64,000 nucleotides of DNA from Chaetoderma sp. LZ-2023a (taxonomy: Eukaryota > Mollusca > Caudofoveata > Chaetodermatida > Chaetodermatidae): the NCBI GenBank assembly GCA_034401795.1, contig CM067360.1, positions 47,834,260 to 47,898,259 on the forward strand. Reading direction: 5' to 3'. The stretch's first letter is position 1, and each line of letters begins with the position of its first letter. A program made the translations under genes and the position numbers. Below are positions 54,051-64,000 of the stretch, in pieces. Under the pieces are notes generated by a model. That model did no database searches, had not been told where the DNA came from, and worked only from the letters and a program-made list of their open reading frames with translations.

Positions 54051-54640
54051 AGGACCTTTCCATTTTTTGTATATGCCCCGCCCATCACTAACTAAGCTCC
54101 ACCCACACCTCGCCGTGTTGGGGTTGATCGATCCCCGAACGCCCTAACCATCAATTTCCTGAAAACTATACAGGGAAGCTGTTGAATATTTTGAAACTAA
54201 TTTGACTGGGTGCTGTTGCTGCCTATGGCAACAATAGCGCCCAGTCAAATTAGTTTCAAAATATTCAACAGAATATTTATTAAATAGTAAAGGCATACAA
54301 TTTGTACAACAACGCATAGACCGTCTTCAAATATGCGTTCGTGACGTACTTATCGACATCATTCATGACGTCTTTCATTATGATGCCATTCTACACATCA
54401 CACAGTTGATTATGACGTCATATGGTATATGTCGAATACTCTGGAAAGATGAATTCACCTTTCCAGAGTATCCACCCATCATCTGACCTCTTATGGCGGC
54501 ATACTCATCCCAGCGCGTGTATGATGACGTCACAATCATTACGTCACAAAGGGTTCCATATAGTCCGTCACCAAATCGCAAATACTCCGACACGTTGTAT
54601 GAATTGTATGTCTTTGTAATTCTACGCTATTTAAAAACAT
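54051..54640. repeat. Full-length form of the GTTGAATATTTTGAAAC repeat
   Basis: Runs from TTCCATTTTTTGTATATGCC through CTCCACCCACACCTCGCC, the hairpin (54179-54272), CGTGACGTACTTATCGACAT and ATTATGACGTCATATGG. A second hairpin, CTCTGGAAAGATGAATTCAC / CCTTTCCAGAG (54440-54470), also appears half-formed at 26583. GATGACGTCACAATCATTAC adds further CRE-like sites. Its relation to 8255 and 26328 shows one family of at least ~500 bp. Confidence 0.75.
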
Positions 54641-54693
54641 GCTGTTGAATATTTTGAAACTAATTTGACTGGGTGCTATTGTTGCCTTAGGCG
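54641..54693. repeat. Half of a GTTGAATATTTTGAAAC palindrome
   Basis: Left arm to GTTGCCTTAGGC only. It closes the preceding repeat. Confidence 0.65.
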
Positions 54694-56089
54694 GATACCA
54701 GTCTCATTGATCTATATACTATATCTATGACCAGTCTTAGCATTTTTCGTCTTCTTCCATTTAAAGTAATCGTGAAACAACACGAATAGAAAATATTTAG
54801 AAAAAAATAGTGACGATCATCTTCAGATCCTCATTTAATTTGATATTTATAGCCAACACTATTTGGTATTATATTGTTCTCGCTGGGTGTTGGGCTAAAA
54901 CCATAACACTTATAGGTTGTGCCTTGGCGGACAACCTGGATTCAATTATGTAAAACAGTTTACTGTCAAATAAATCATCTTTGATTTGATTTGAATCTTT
55001 GGTTTGATTTGACTGAAGTGTGTTCATTTACTAGCTACCGATATTGAAAGCCTGACACTGATTTTTCTGTGAAAAAATTTATAACGTTGTTGCCACATTC
55101 TTTCGCAACGACTTCCAAGCGAATTGCTCAAAATATCTTCAAAAAGTTTCCACAAACGATTTCCACTTAAATAGTTTCCAAATTTTAGCTTGTGACACTT
55201 GCATTTTCTGCTGATTATTTCGCTAAATGTTTGAAAACTTAATTGTTACTACTATATCCACCAACTTGTTATAAAAATATCTAGCCTAACACGATTCACT
55301 TGTACCATATGAAATACACAATGAGAATCAAACTCTTACATTTTTGCTCTGCGCTATTGATGTAGTTCCACTCAACTCTGAGACCAACCATACAATGACT
55401 ATCATTAGGATTGTGGGAATGGTGTCTCAGAAAATGACGATTAACTTTAAGTACAGGCCACCAATCGTTTATTTTCATAGTTGCTACTAGTTGTTACTAA
55501 TTTAGATTTGAAAGATAATAAAAAATATACTATAGCGGCCAAACAATCGTACTCATTTGCTGCTAATTTAATAAGTCTGTTAAAACGGAATGGTGTTGTT
55601 TGTTCTGTATCTCGCCAGATGTACCTCACCGATCTCTGATCTGTATATTCTGTGAGGTATCCCTGCAAATAGCGGCTTTAATATAAACTATAGTTACCTA
55701 AAGACGGCCAAGTTATCTTTGGCTGCGAGAGGAAAGTGCCTCGCGCAGGCCTCCATCACAAAAATGCCTACAATGCCGAAGTGGAGGAGGAGATGTGACA
55801 AAAAGGGCCACTCTCCCATTCAAACCGTAGCGTGGACTGCCCTGTCGGGTACGAACCAGGCCAGTATATCGGGGTATGGAACAGCCTGGTCTGGAATGGT
55901 CCAAGCTCGCCCTCCTTGGTAGCCTAAGGCATGCGTGCATAGCTATATAATAGAGGAACAAAATAGCAGAGTCCATGAAATCACCCGATGTGCATGCATG
56001 GCCGTGAGAGGTAGCCAGCATACGCATGTTAGTATGTGGAAACTGGCAGATTATGTATATATAGTTACCTGTAGTATGGCAATTCCAAA
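54694..56089. other. Unassigned spacer
   Basis: About 1.4 kb. GC rises at 55740-55930, where frames on both strands (67 and 104 codons) overlap. Neither has a recognisable domain. No gene called. Confidence 0.45.
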
Positions 56090-56440
56090 TACTTGATCGT
56101 TTCTCCTGATTTTGGTATGAATCAATACCAGAATGAAATAGAAACAGACTATTTTGAGCTCCAACTAAACAGAGACATCGCTAGCGCGTGCTTGGTAGGG
56201 TGAAGGCCAGGAACTATTTGGTCGGCTACTATATCTCGCACACAACGCATGCATGGATTGGCTGATTCTCACTGGTGCTACGTCATCATTTAGTATAAAA
56301 GGGGCTCTGAAAGTCAGAAACAAGCAGAAATGAGGCGGTTTCGGTCAGAGTGGGAGCGATCTCATTTCTGCCTACTGAGTAGAGCTCACGCTCTGCAATC
56401 TACACCAACGCAGCTTATTTCAGTCAGGTTCCCTTCCTGA
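56090..56440 (+). promoter_or_regulatory. Possible LTR or promoter region with TATA box
   Basis: TATAAAA at 56294-56300 (TAGTATAAAAGGGGC) is preceded by TACGTCATCA (CRE-like) and GATTGGCTGA (inverted CCAAT box). The upstream TTGGTATGAATCAATACCAG / AATGAAAT block aligns with TTGGTAACGATCAGGACCAG / AATGAAAC at 59355-59385. Both regions may therefore be related LTRs. No ORF follows. Confidence 0.4.
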
Positions 56441-56705
56441 GAGCAAGCAAACATTGGCCCAACGTTGGTCCAACGTTTACTACTACATTGCGCCAATGTA
56501 GTTTTGCTCATCGGCCCAACGTTTGCAATACATTATTGGGCCAACGTTGAGCTAATGGGCATAAATCTATGAAGATATTTAAAATAGCACACCACAGAGC
56601 ATAATTTAACAATGTAAAAATTAAAAGGTTAATATTATGTTGATTTTCTGTGAAATTTCCAATGCTAGCCCAACGTTGGCTCAACATTCGCCCAACGTCC
56701 ACATG
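56441..56705. repeat. GCCCAACGTTGG iteron block
   Basis: AACGTT or a one-base variant, embedded in GGCCCAACGTTGG-like palindromes, occurs about eight times: three near 56454-56530, one at about 56540, and a second cluster at 56667-56700. About 100 bp of plain AT-rich DNA lies between. The sites face both ways because the motif is itself palindromic. Confidence 0.75.
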
Positions 56706-57183
56706 TTAGCTGGTCTCTCAGGACACCCGCACTCCGCACCGCACTAAGTTTTTGGATGCTCCTGGTAGATCAACAGGGGCAAAAATTCAGTTCAAACAGA
56801 AGGGTTCCCATTCCACCACCATCACCAGAGAACCCATCACTGCGGTGTAAACCTCTTTGGCAGCTACCATCAAAATTTAAGTATGTAAGAACAGTGACGT
56901 TCATGATGTGTCGCCAGACTTGCCGTGCCACGCTAAAATGGTGGTGAAGAAGAATGGAGGCATCCAGAATCATGAATTAATATTTTGACTGCAGCAGGAA
57001 GCAGAAACCTTGCATTATATATTTCTTCGTCTTCATTAAAAGGAGGCATTCGTCACTCTCGCACCAAATACAACATATCAATATTGTGGTAGATTAGACA
57101 CTGTGTACTATGTGTGACAACTTGTTAGCCACCAGAAATAACTTTATTCTTCACTGTTCCTGAGTATGGACCACATCAGCTAG
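56706..57183. other. Unassigned spacer
   Basis: Overlapping short frames at 56756-56973 on both strands. No domain. Confidence 0.45.
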
Positions 57184-57637
57184 CAGTGACGTAGCCAGGT
57201 TTTCACATCAGGGGGAGCGAGGTCTAAAAAGGGCCACACCACTTGAGTGAGGACTAAAAAGGTGCCACCCCGCATACCAATTAGGGCTCAGAATCTGCTT
57301 AAATTTCCTTAATGAAAAGAAAATAGCATTCCAGTATCGTCAATTATTTTATTCTACCCAGAAAGTAGTGTGTATTCTACTATTCTTTGTCTTGATGTAG
57401 CTTAATTAAAACAAAAAGTCTCAACATAGCAATGAACAAGCATGACAAGAAGACATTAACAAATTGAAAATTCAAATAGTTCTAATTATCAATGTAGATT
57501 AACATGTTAAAGGTGGCTTTGGAGTAGGGGCGCCCAAAAACTTGTATGTGTTACAGACATGATTTGGGCGCCACATTTGGGAAGATTGGCTCAGGGGGAA
57601 CGAGCAAAACCCTGCTCCCACACTGGCTACGCTGCTG
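57184..57637. mobile_element. hAT-like MITE
   Basis: Starts CAGTGACGTAGCCAGG and ends CTGGCTACGCTGCTG, an inverted CAG-GCGTAGCCAG terminus. TCAGCTAG before and ATAGCTAG after form an 8-bp target duplication with two mismatches. CAG termini plus an 8-bp duplication are hAT features. About 454 bp with no transposase. GGTTTTCACATCAGGGGGAG near the left is echoed by CTCAGGGGGAACGAGCAAAA near the right. Confidence 0.7.
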
Positions 57638-57798
57638 ATAGCTAGTACCCTGCAGTAAATCTCACAGCAGCAACTACACCGCATGCCAGCTCACACCGCA
57701 ATTATGCGGTGCATTAACTACATGTGACGTTTATTGAATTCTTCACTGATGACTAATGGGTGCACAACATAATAAGTACCAACAATAATGGTACCGCA

Positions 57799-57896
57799 AG
57801 GTCGGTGCGACCTCCGTTATAAGCTTTTACTGTATATAATTATTTGCATTATAATGGTGCCAGCAATTAAACAGTACCGCAGGTCAGATGCGACCT
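57799..57896 (+). repeat. AGGTCG/CGACCT inverted-site pair, left arm
   Basis: AGGTCGGTGCGACCT (57799-57813) is a perfect 6-bp inverted repeat with a 3-bp gap. AGGTCAGATGCGACCT follows 82 bp on (57881-57896). Both are preceded by GTACCGC. These are the forward-facing members of an inverted pair with 58779-58875. Confidence 0.65.
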
Positions 57897-58770
57897 CAGT
57901 ATTTTCATGTTTTGTATAAATATAATAAGGCATTTTGCCAATTATGTGGTTGCTTATATTATTAGTTAGTTATTACAAAAACTACAAAATACTTGGACTG
58001 CAGTTCACGTAGGTTACAATATACATCAACAGCAACAACTGCATCACCTTGTTTCTCCCCAACAGCAACACTTTTTCATTAGTGTCGCTGCTCATTCTCT
58101 CAATAGCGAACATGACATGTGGCCACTAAACGTAACTATGATAACTCGATAGGATAAGTTTAAAAGTAGCCATGGGCGACTTCTCGTTAAACGGAAACTT
58201 GTTATTATAAAACTTTTCCGTGCACTACGGCTCCATCATATTAACCATACCATCAGTTTTCATAATTGGCCAGTCATTTTAAGGCCTCCTAAATTCAATG
58301 AATGAGTAGCTGCCTCTTACTACGCTTTTCTGGCCGTCTGGCCGAAATAGTTGTTTGGATTCCCTCCGCCACAATGGTTAGGACTGATTTAAGAAACTAC
58401 TGGGGTTTCTTGATGGTTAGAATCAAGGTGTCGATGACCATGCACTCCCCTTTGTATCTTCGGATACTTATTAAGCAAGCCTTTATGCCAAAGTAGGAAT
58501 CTCTGCGAAAACATAGTTATTATAGCCAGTCCCAGCAGTGTGTTCTTTGGGCAACTTTCTTTAAACCTAAAGCACCAAAACGGTAACTCCAGGGTACGGA
58601 ACTCTCATGATCCGCACTCGAAACATTAGGTGACGGATAAAGACGAAATCGCCATCTAACTCAAACAGTGACTGGGTGTGGACTTAAAGCCCATCACGCC
58701 CTCTGGGAAGGCCACCATAGATAGTTAGTCATCAGCACTTTACAAATAAAATAAGTATATGCAGAAAAAT
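57897..58770. other. Unassigned interior of the inverted pair
   Basis: No ORF above noise (one 64-codon frame at 58302-58496). It could be the body of a non-autonomous foldback element. Confidence 0.4.
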
Positions 58771-58960
58771 AATGATAAAGGTCCCATCCGACCTTGCGGT
58801 GGCTGTTAGTCAGCAGCACTTTGCAAATAAAATAAGTATATACAGTAAAATAATGATAAAGGTCACATCCGACCTTGCGGTGCATGTTAATCATCAACAC
58901 CTTAAAAGTGAAAATGATACATATATTAAACACAAGCGGCATTGCAGTACTTAATAGTCA
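58771..58960 (-). repeat. AGGTC...GACCT inverted-site pair, right arm
   Basis: AGGTCCCATCCGACCT (58779) and AGGTCACATCCGACCT (58860), 81 bp apart, each followed by TGCGGTG. These are the left-arm sequence in reverse. The spacer units also repeat (GCAAATAAAATAAGTATAT twice). Confidence 0.7.
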
Positions 58961-59344
58961 TCGGTACCTACTTTGAAAACAGTCAAAGAATAATATTGCG
59001 CAGAACCTATTAGTCATTGACGCAAATGTTCCGAAACGTCACTGTTGTTGAAGCGTCACATGTGTGAGCAATGAGCTGGCATGTGTAGCACGGATCGACC
59101 AGACAAGGATGACCGTTCCGAATTCGCTCCAGGCACGATCCCCCCCCCCCCGAGTAGGATAATATGCGTGTATAAAGCCCTATGACAGAGGTTTTCATTA
59201 AAAACGGCTCAGTCCGTAAGAACGTGTAGCGCGCATGCGCACACGTCAGAGCTTCCCTGACAACCTGTGTCAGGAATGGCGGAGAGTATATGCTTGTAGT
59301 GTACCGAGTTGGTACTTGTGATTTTCTCAAATCGCACCATTCTC
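58961..59344. other. Unassigned spacer
   Basis: Contains a C-run at about 59140-59151. A reverse 106-codon frame crosses it and reads a glycine stretch there. Rejected as a gene. Confidence 0.45.
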
Positions 59345-59640
59345 TCGTCGTTCTTGGTAACGATCAGGACCAGAATGAAACGAGGATCACAGAACTATTT
59401 ACTTTGTTAAAATCTGACCAGAAATGGACGAGTTATCATTAAAATTCCCAGTTAAATTATCTTCAAAATATTGCTTTGACGTCATAATCGCGTGTATGCA
59501 TTAACTGAATGGGAATGTGCTGTTCACGTGATAGCACGTCACCAACTCTAGCCGCAGGCTGATTGGCTGCTGATCGCCCTCTCATTGGCTGAAGCGCCTG
59601 CCTCTGACGCCATGCGTACTATAAAAGGGACGAAAAAATG
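59345..59640 (+). promoter_or_regulatory. Probable promoter of the Ty3/Gypsy element
   Basis: TATAAAA at 59620-59626 (GTACTATAAAAGGGACG) is preceded by two inverted CCAAT boxes (GATTGGCTGC, TCATTGGCTG), a CACGTGATAGCACGT block and TTTGACGTCA. It lies about 650 bp upstream of the first gag-like frame in the same direction, so it is probably inside the 5' LTR. I could not fix LTR borders or a primer-binding site. Confidence 0.5.
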
Positions 59641-60289
59641 AGAATCGAGAGCATCATCGGCGGGAAGCCGACACAGTCAGGAATACTGGACCAGCGCAGT
59701 GCAAGACGCAGGACAACTGCTAACCGATGGTGGTACCAACACCACTGCGGTGCCTCTCGGAATTGAGATCTCCTGCGCCGGTGGGCAGCCTTACGACCTT
59801 TTTGCAATTACAATTTTGGAAGCTTCCGGACGGCCATCCGGACGCTATAAAACTAATATAAGAACTCCCTTTACAGAACTTTCTTAGAGGAGTTTCCTGC
59901 GGAAGGGCCTTGCAGGCCCGATATGATTCAACGGGACGTAAAGCTGATGAGGGTGATTCTTGGTGAATAACTCACCGGATCTTCTGACTACGCTGAAAGG
60001 TGGATTCAAATTTCCACGCTGCATGTTGCGTGTGTTAATTAACTTTTAGACCACAGTCTGGTGGGACTCTGCTTGGTGCGCTGTTAGAGCTATGCAACGT
60101 ATTCCACACCGTGTACCCAGTTACTGTACATGCATATATAATTATCAATATAGCCCTCTCGGTTAATGGGCAACTTCCAACTTTCAAACTGCCATCGCCG
60201 GATGGGAACTTTACAACAACTGTTTAAATCATGTATTAGCTAAATTGACTATCTAATGGACATCCCAATCATTCGTTCTTCTTCACCAT
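59641..60289 (+). other. Presumed 5' untranslated region of the Gypsy element
   Basis: No frame above noise. GGGCCTTGCAGGCCCG and other small hairpins occur near 59905. An LTR end and primer-binding site should fall here but are not evident. Confidence 0.4.
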
Positions 60290-60412
60290 CATGAGTGTGC
60301 CGCATCAACAGTCTGCCTGTGGAAATCTGCCTGCGGACATCTTCCCTGCATTTATGATTGTGCCATCTCGCACTATTTCATATTTCATACGTCGTCACCA
60401 TATTATCACACA

Positions 60413-61857
60413 GTGCCACGATACGAGCCGGAGGATGCGGCAACACCCTTCCAGCAATACACTAGAAAACCATCACACGGCACACACCATCCCCGTCAGT
60501 CACCTGCACAGCCATCGTACGAGGAACATCCGTCACACCCACCTGTAGAGTGGCCGCCTCATCTACATAGCACGCATCCACCAGTCTATAGACCAATACC
60601 TGTCTATGGACCAGCATCAGGGTGGTATTCTGTGGAGCCTACGTATCGTGCACAGCAGCACCAACAAGAAATGCCCTCATGAACACGGCATCACCATTGT
60701 CATCAGGGACATCGATGGGAAACACCACCAGCACCACTACCAACAACACGCAGTTCAGCATCCGCATTTTCATCAGACTCCCAAATACCGCCACCCAGAC
60801 TTGCCCCAATCACTTCACCTCATGGACATGGATGGATCATTCTCTCCTCCTCCCCTCCCCCACCCGAATTTAGTGAATGATTGGGCAAACTACAAAGTGC
60901 AATTTGAAATAATAAGTCATATGAACTGGTGGACAAATTGACAAATGGGAGAGTATTTGGTCGCAAAGCTGTCCAGATAAGCGTTACAAGTTCTGGAAGA
61001 TTTGGGTACAAATTATACACCTACGTACACGGAGTTGGGGTGTGCATTGTTGGAAAGATTCAGCGACACGGCCCTTGGGGAAACAAGTCAGTTGCAATTA
61101 AAGAACTTCCGGAGTTAGCTAGTCGTATCCGGTGACTAGTTACCTGTGCTTACCCCAGTACAAATCATGAGGGCATCACACATTTGCATCTAGACACCTT
61201 CAGTGACGCATTGAGCGGTGAACCGCCCTAAAAGAAAAATTATTCCTTGCGGAGCATGGTAGTCTTCAACAACTAATGACCACTGCGGTTCGTATTGAGA
61301 ACTTCTTAGAATGGGAAAAGAATAATCACCGGCAACTGCACCCCATTAATGAAGTGAATGCTGTAAATATCGCCACCACTACCGACAACAGCACTGCATC
61401 AGCACAAGCACCAGCATCAGACCCGCAGATACAAACCGGTCAACCCACCAGTCATAATCATGTGTTTAGAGGAATGGGGCGTGGCCAATCCCATCACGGG
61501 GGCCACAACAACGCCCCAGGATGTGGGAACCAGCACAACAATAACAATAGGCAAAACATGCATGATAGGTTAGAAGAGATCACAAAGCAAATCTCAGTAC
61601 TCACTAATTTAGTCACCACCCTCAGCACAACAGTAGCAACACAGTCAACCACACGCCCAGCAACCACTATAATTTCCGCACCGCCACCGAACAGCCGGGC
61701 CACTGGAAGGGGTGATGTCCTAATCAGCCTCCATCAACAACTCCAATCGCTGACTGACGAACCCTGCAACCTGAGCCCCCATCAAACTAACAAGGCCACC
61801 GATTACAGAGTCACTTCGGTGCCCATTCACACAACCCGGCTCAACTGCGGCCTCTGA
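60413..61857 (+). pseudogene. Gypsy gag, multiply interrupted
   Basis: Pro/His-rich N terminus (60413-60682, QSPAQPSYEEHPSHPPVEW) stops at a TGA. It continues in the same frame to about 60880, then a frameshift leads to the capsid region: DWANYKVQFEIISHMNWW, EYLVAKL, ALQVLEDLG, LGCALLERFSDTALGE. This is the W-x-x-Y...F...L-x-L-x-G...L-x-x-R-F layout of Gypsy capsids, broken by a TGA at about 60939 and further stops to 61260. The last frame (61276-61857) gives TTAVRIENFLEWEKN, the usual helix before the nucleocapsid, then an Asn/His/Thr-rich tail. No classical zinc knuckle survives. Confidence 0.75.
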
Positions 61858-62069
61858 ACGACAACATCAGGTGGCCAATACAACCACTTATTTTCCTACG
61901 ACAGCATGCACACACTCGCACCCAGCTTCTTATATGTGGGTACCAACGATGCATACCGCATCCGCAGCACTGAGATCTCCCCCTGCTGGAAATTGTGACC
62001 CCACAATTTCCGCAAAGAACAAACCTTCTTTTCTATGTAAAACGGCAGTGGTAGAATGTAGCTGAAACA

Positions 62070-62624
62070 ATGTTCATACAAGCACCACGACCCACCGTCA
62101 AGGCACTTAACACATGGTGTCCCTTGGTGGTTTGCAACTCACAAGTCCTTACAGCATCATCTACTACTTACAGCAGCAGCAGCAGTGCTTCGGATGGGAG
62201 TCAACATTCGGCATCATGGACCCGCAAGAAGGTGCATCGTACAAAGGACAGAAAAATTCCATGCCGTCATTGCTTCTTCTCTGCATCCACTAAACATCCC
62301 ATGATACATTGTCAAAAGTGGCTCACACAGGTAGCCCTCATCCACGATCGTGACAATCCTATCCACACTGCTGTATACACCAACTTTAAATACACAGAGA
62401 CAGCATCAACACCACCACCATTACTACACCAGCTCCGTCATCGCCTAAGCAATCACAGCAGAAGCGACGATGGGTTGGCCCTTTTTGCACTCATGGAAGC
62501 TATCCGGAAACAAGCCAACTACATACAGGATGATACCACACCAAAAACGCCCCCACAGATGGTATCATTGGAAACTCTTCCGCAGGCTCACCTTAAAGTA
62601 CTATATACGTGTGCTAGTTTATAA
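62070..62624 (+). pseudogene. Gag-pol junction with Cys/His segment and lost protease active site
   Basis: A 184-codon frame. KVHRTKDRKIPCRHCFF...HPMIHCQKW contains C-x2-C-x7-H-x4-C, similar to but wider than a retroviral zinc knuckle (C-x2-C-x4-H-x4-C). The frame ends LKVLYTCASL followed by TAA. By position, with KRLYESIPP following in another frame, this is where an aspartic protease has its Asp-Thr/Ser-Gly triad. Here it reads Tyr-Thr-Cys, so the catalytic Asp is missing. This assignment rests on context. Confidence 0.55.
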
Positions 62625-63346
62625 CAAGCGCTTGTATGAGAGCATTCCACCCCATAAAAAGCTACCCCTTAAACTGACAAACATATTTTTGCAAACAGCT
62701 AGGGGAGCCGATGTTCCCGTGGCTGGTACCATAAATCTTGTGATACAGATAGATACGGCGAGTTGCCATTGCCTCTGTTCAAAACAATAACCTGCTCGGT
62801 TCTGATTTCCTCAGTGCCAGCGAAGCCATCATACATTGCAGACAACAGGAAGTAGATATACATGGCCGACGTATACCCCTTGGACTGGATTCATCGCTGT
62901 ACGACATGTGTGCAGTGATTTTAGCTTCTACAGCCACAGCTGAGCCGGGACATGAGAAAATTTTATGGGCCACCGCACCACAGTTAGGAAACAACACACA
63001 CATAGCCATGCTGGAACCTGACCCTGAGTATATACTCGCCTCGCAAGGCGCCAGTCCCCAAATGACCACCAATAAGGATCATACACCATTTCGCATATTC
63101 AATGGCACAACTGACCCAATAACTCTTGAACCAGGAGTTCGCTGTGGCCATTTGGTTGATGTGATATCACTGGAGGCACCCCCTACTACACATACACCAG
63201 CAACAACTTCTAATGATTTACCGGAACATTTACATAACATATATCTGCGTGCCACAGTTGGGTTGATGCAATCCTACAAACAAGATATACAGAAAATCTT
63301 ATACAAACATCATGATAGTTTCTCCACTGGAGACATGGACCTCTGA
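62625..63346 (+). pseudogene. Gypsy protease C-terminal part and pol linker
   Basis: PPHKKLPLKLTNIFLQTARG and VAGTINLVIQI (frame starting at 62470) match the middle strands of a retroviral-type protease. After a frameshift at about 62765, VQNNNLLGSDFLSASEAIIH gives the conserved LLGxDFL region. The 146-codon frame 62906-63346 continues to FRIFNGTTDPITLEPGVRCG and HDSFSTGDMDL, the linker preceding reverse transcriptase, and ends in TGA. Aspartic proteases of this type cut the gag-pol polyprotein. Confidence 0.65.
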
Positions 63347-64000
63347 GAAACTCATCTCGTGTGACACGCCATCGACACTGGAAACAACCGACCTGTTTAA
63401 CAACCCGTTCAACATCTTCCCATTCACAAAGAAGCGGAAGCACACCAACAGGTGAACGACATGTTGCGGACAGGTATAAGAGAGCCACCAGCATCCAACT
63501 AGGCCGGTCCCATAGTTCTAGCAGGCAAGAAGGATGGATCTTTGCAGTTTTGTATAGCCTACTGCCGCCTTAGATTCTTTGTCTGGAGCCAAGTGGCTTT
63601 GTACTAGTGGATACTGGCAGGTAGCCATGGATGAGGCTGATAGGGAAAAGACCGTGTTTGTGTGTAGGGATGGTCTTATCCAGTTCCACAAGATGCTTTA
63701 CGGTTTGTGCAACGCCCCTGGAACATTCAAGCATCTCATTGAGCAGGTATTAACTACCCTGCAATGGGAGATCGGTCTCTGGTACATTGACGACGTAATC
63801 CTCCTTGGCTCTTCGTTTGAGCAGACTTTGTCCAACCTGGACAAAGTTTTAATGCGTTTCCATACGGTAAATCTAAAGCTCAATCTGAAAAAGTGTCATC
63901 TTTTTAGACAGAGCGTCGAGTTCCTGGGATACGTCATATCCAGGGATGTAGTGGCTATGCAACCTTCAAAAACACAAGCTGTAGCACAGTGGCAGACCCC
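63347..64000 (+). pseudogene. Gypsy reverse transcriptase, internally deleted, truncated by window
   Basis: After the TGA at 63344-63346 the same frame resumes with ETHLV and carries three more stops (after V, V and N) through RTGIREPPASN to AGPIVLAGKKDGSLQFCIAY. About 15-20 residues normally found next are deleted, and a changed frame picks up DSLSGAKWLCTSGYWQVAM. Then follow EADREKTVFVCRDGLIQF, MLYGLCNAPGTFKHLI, the catalytic box WYIDDVILLGSSFEQ (YIDD) and KKCHLFRQSVEFLGYVIS. The first catalytic Asp, expected near GYWQV, falls in the shortened segment and is not visible. Confidence 0.88.

Larger units (their letters stand above)
60290..64000 (+). mobile_element. Degenerate Ty3/Gypsy retrotransposon, 3' end outside window
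   Basis: Order of recognisable parts: proline/histidine-rich gag start, capsid-like gag, a Cys/His segment, an aspartic-protease remnant, a pol linker and reverse transcriptase reaching the last base. Every part has stops or frameshifts. Integrase and the 3' LTR would lie beyond 64000. Confidence 0.88.

Noticed and set aside
55713..56027. 104-codon reverse frame in a GC-richer patch
   Set aside because: An overlapping frame on the other strand is equally open. No domain.
59943..59980. Hammerhead-ribozyme-like CTGATGAGGGTGA...TCACC
   Set aside because: The core CTGATGA and a stem are present, but the required GAAA after the stem is replaced by GGAT.

Overview
The window looks like repeat-rich intergenic DNA of a marine invertebrate animal. 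It is AT-rich and intron-scale, with no operons, no bacterial-type gene spacing and no rRNA or tRNA gene that I can recognise. It is crowded with animal-type transposons (Tc1/mariner, I-superfamily LINE, Ty3/Gypsy, a DIRS-like tyrosine recombinase, piggyBac-like and hAT-like MITEs) and satellites. The element that starts AACAAGAGGCCC and ends GGGCCAGGTGAGC resembles, from memory, repeats common in bivalves and other lophotrochozoans. I therefore lean to a mollusc, brachiopod or similar animal, without proof. I found no convincing host protein-coding gene: nearly every long open frame is a transposon fragment or runs through a tandem repeat.

Layout. 0-14 kb holds dispersed MITEs, a ~60-bp minisatellite (1.7-2.5 kb), two tandem-repeat arrays (2.5-3.1 and 5.3-6.0 kb), a complete Tc1 transposon with an uninterrupted transposase (3643-5299), a run of nested hairpins (10.5-10.7 kb) and a 1.5-kb foldback element (12.9-14.4 kb). 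14.4-22.3 kb is one ~7.9-kb satellite array of a 37-bp unit, about 213 copies. 22.3-25 kb is a three-level nest: a MITE split by a 2.45-kb element that is itself split by a 1.15-kb relative. 25-30 kb carries MITEs, a tandemly duplicated TGACGTCA-bearing repeat and two LTR-like promoter regions in which short reiterated motifs lie upstream of a TATA box. 30.4-32.3 kb is a second satellite (28-bp unit, about 64 copies).

33-40 kb is almost wall-to-wall piggyBac-like MITEs joined at shared TTAA sites. 40.2-43.96 kb is a broken reverse-strand LINE (endonuclease, reverse transcriptase, RNase H). 45-50 kb has further MITEs and a foldback element. 50.5-51.3 kb is a decayed tyrosine recombinase joined to the end of the AACAAGAGGCCC-type repeat, and a 29-bp perfect hairpin lies at about 52 kb. 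54-59 kb contains more repeats, including an AACGTT-iteron block, a hAT-like MITE and inverted AGGTC half-site repeats. 59.3-64 kb is a degenerate Ty3/Gypsy element (promoter region, gag, protease remnant, reverse transcriptase) running off the end of the window.

The features do not form a pathway. The unifying theme is transposon dynamics: about 40 copies of one palindromic MITE family serve as landing sites for each other and for other elements, and two satellites show block-wise homogenisation. The only element that looks capable of activity is the Tc1 copy.
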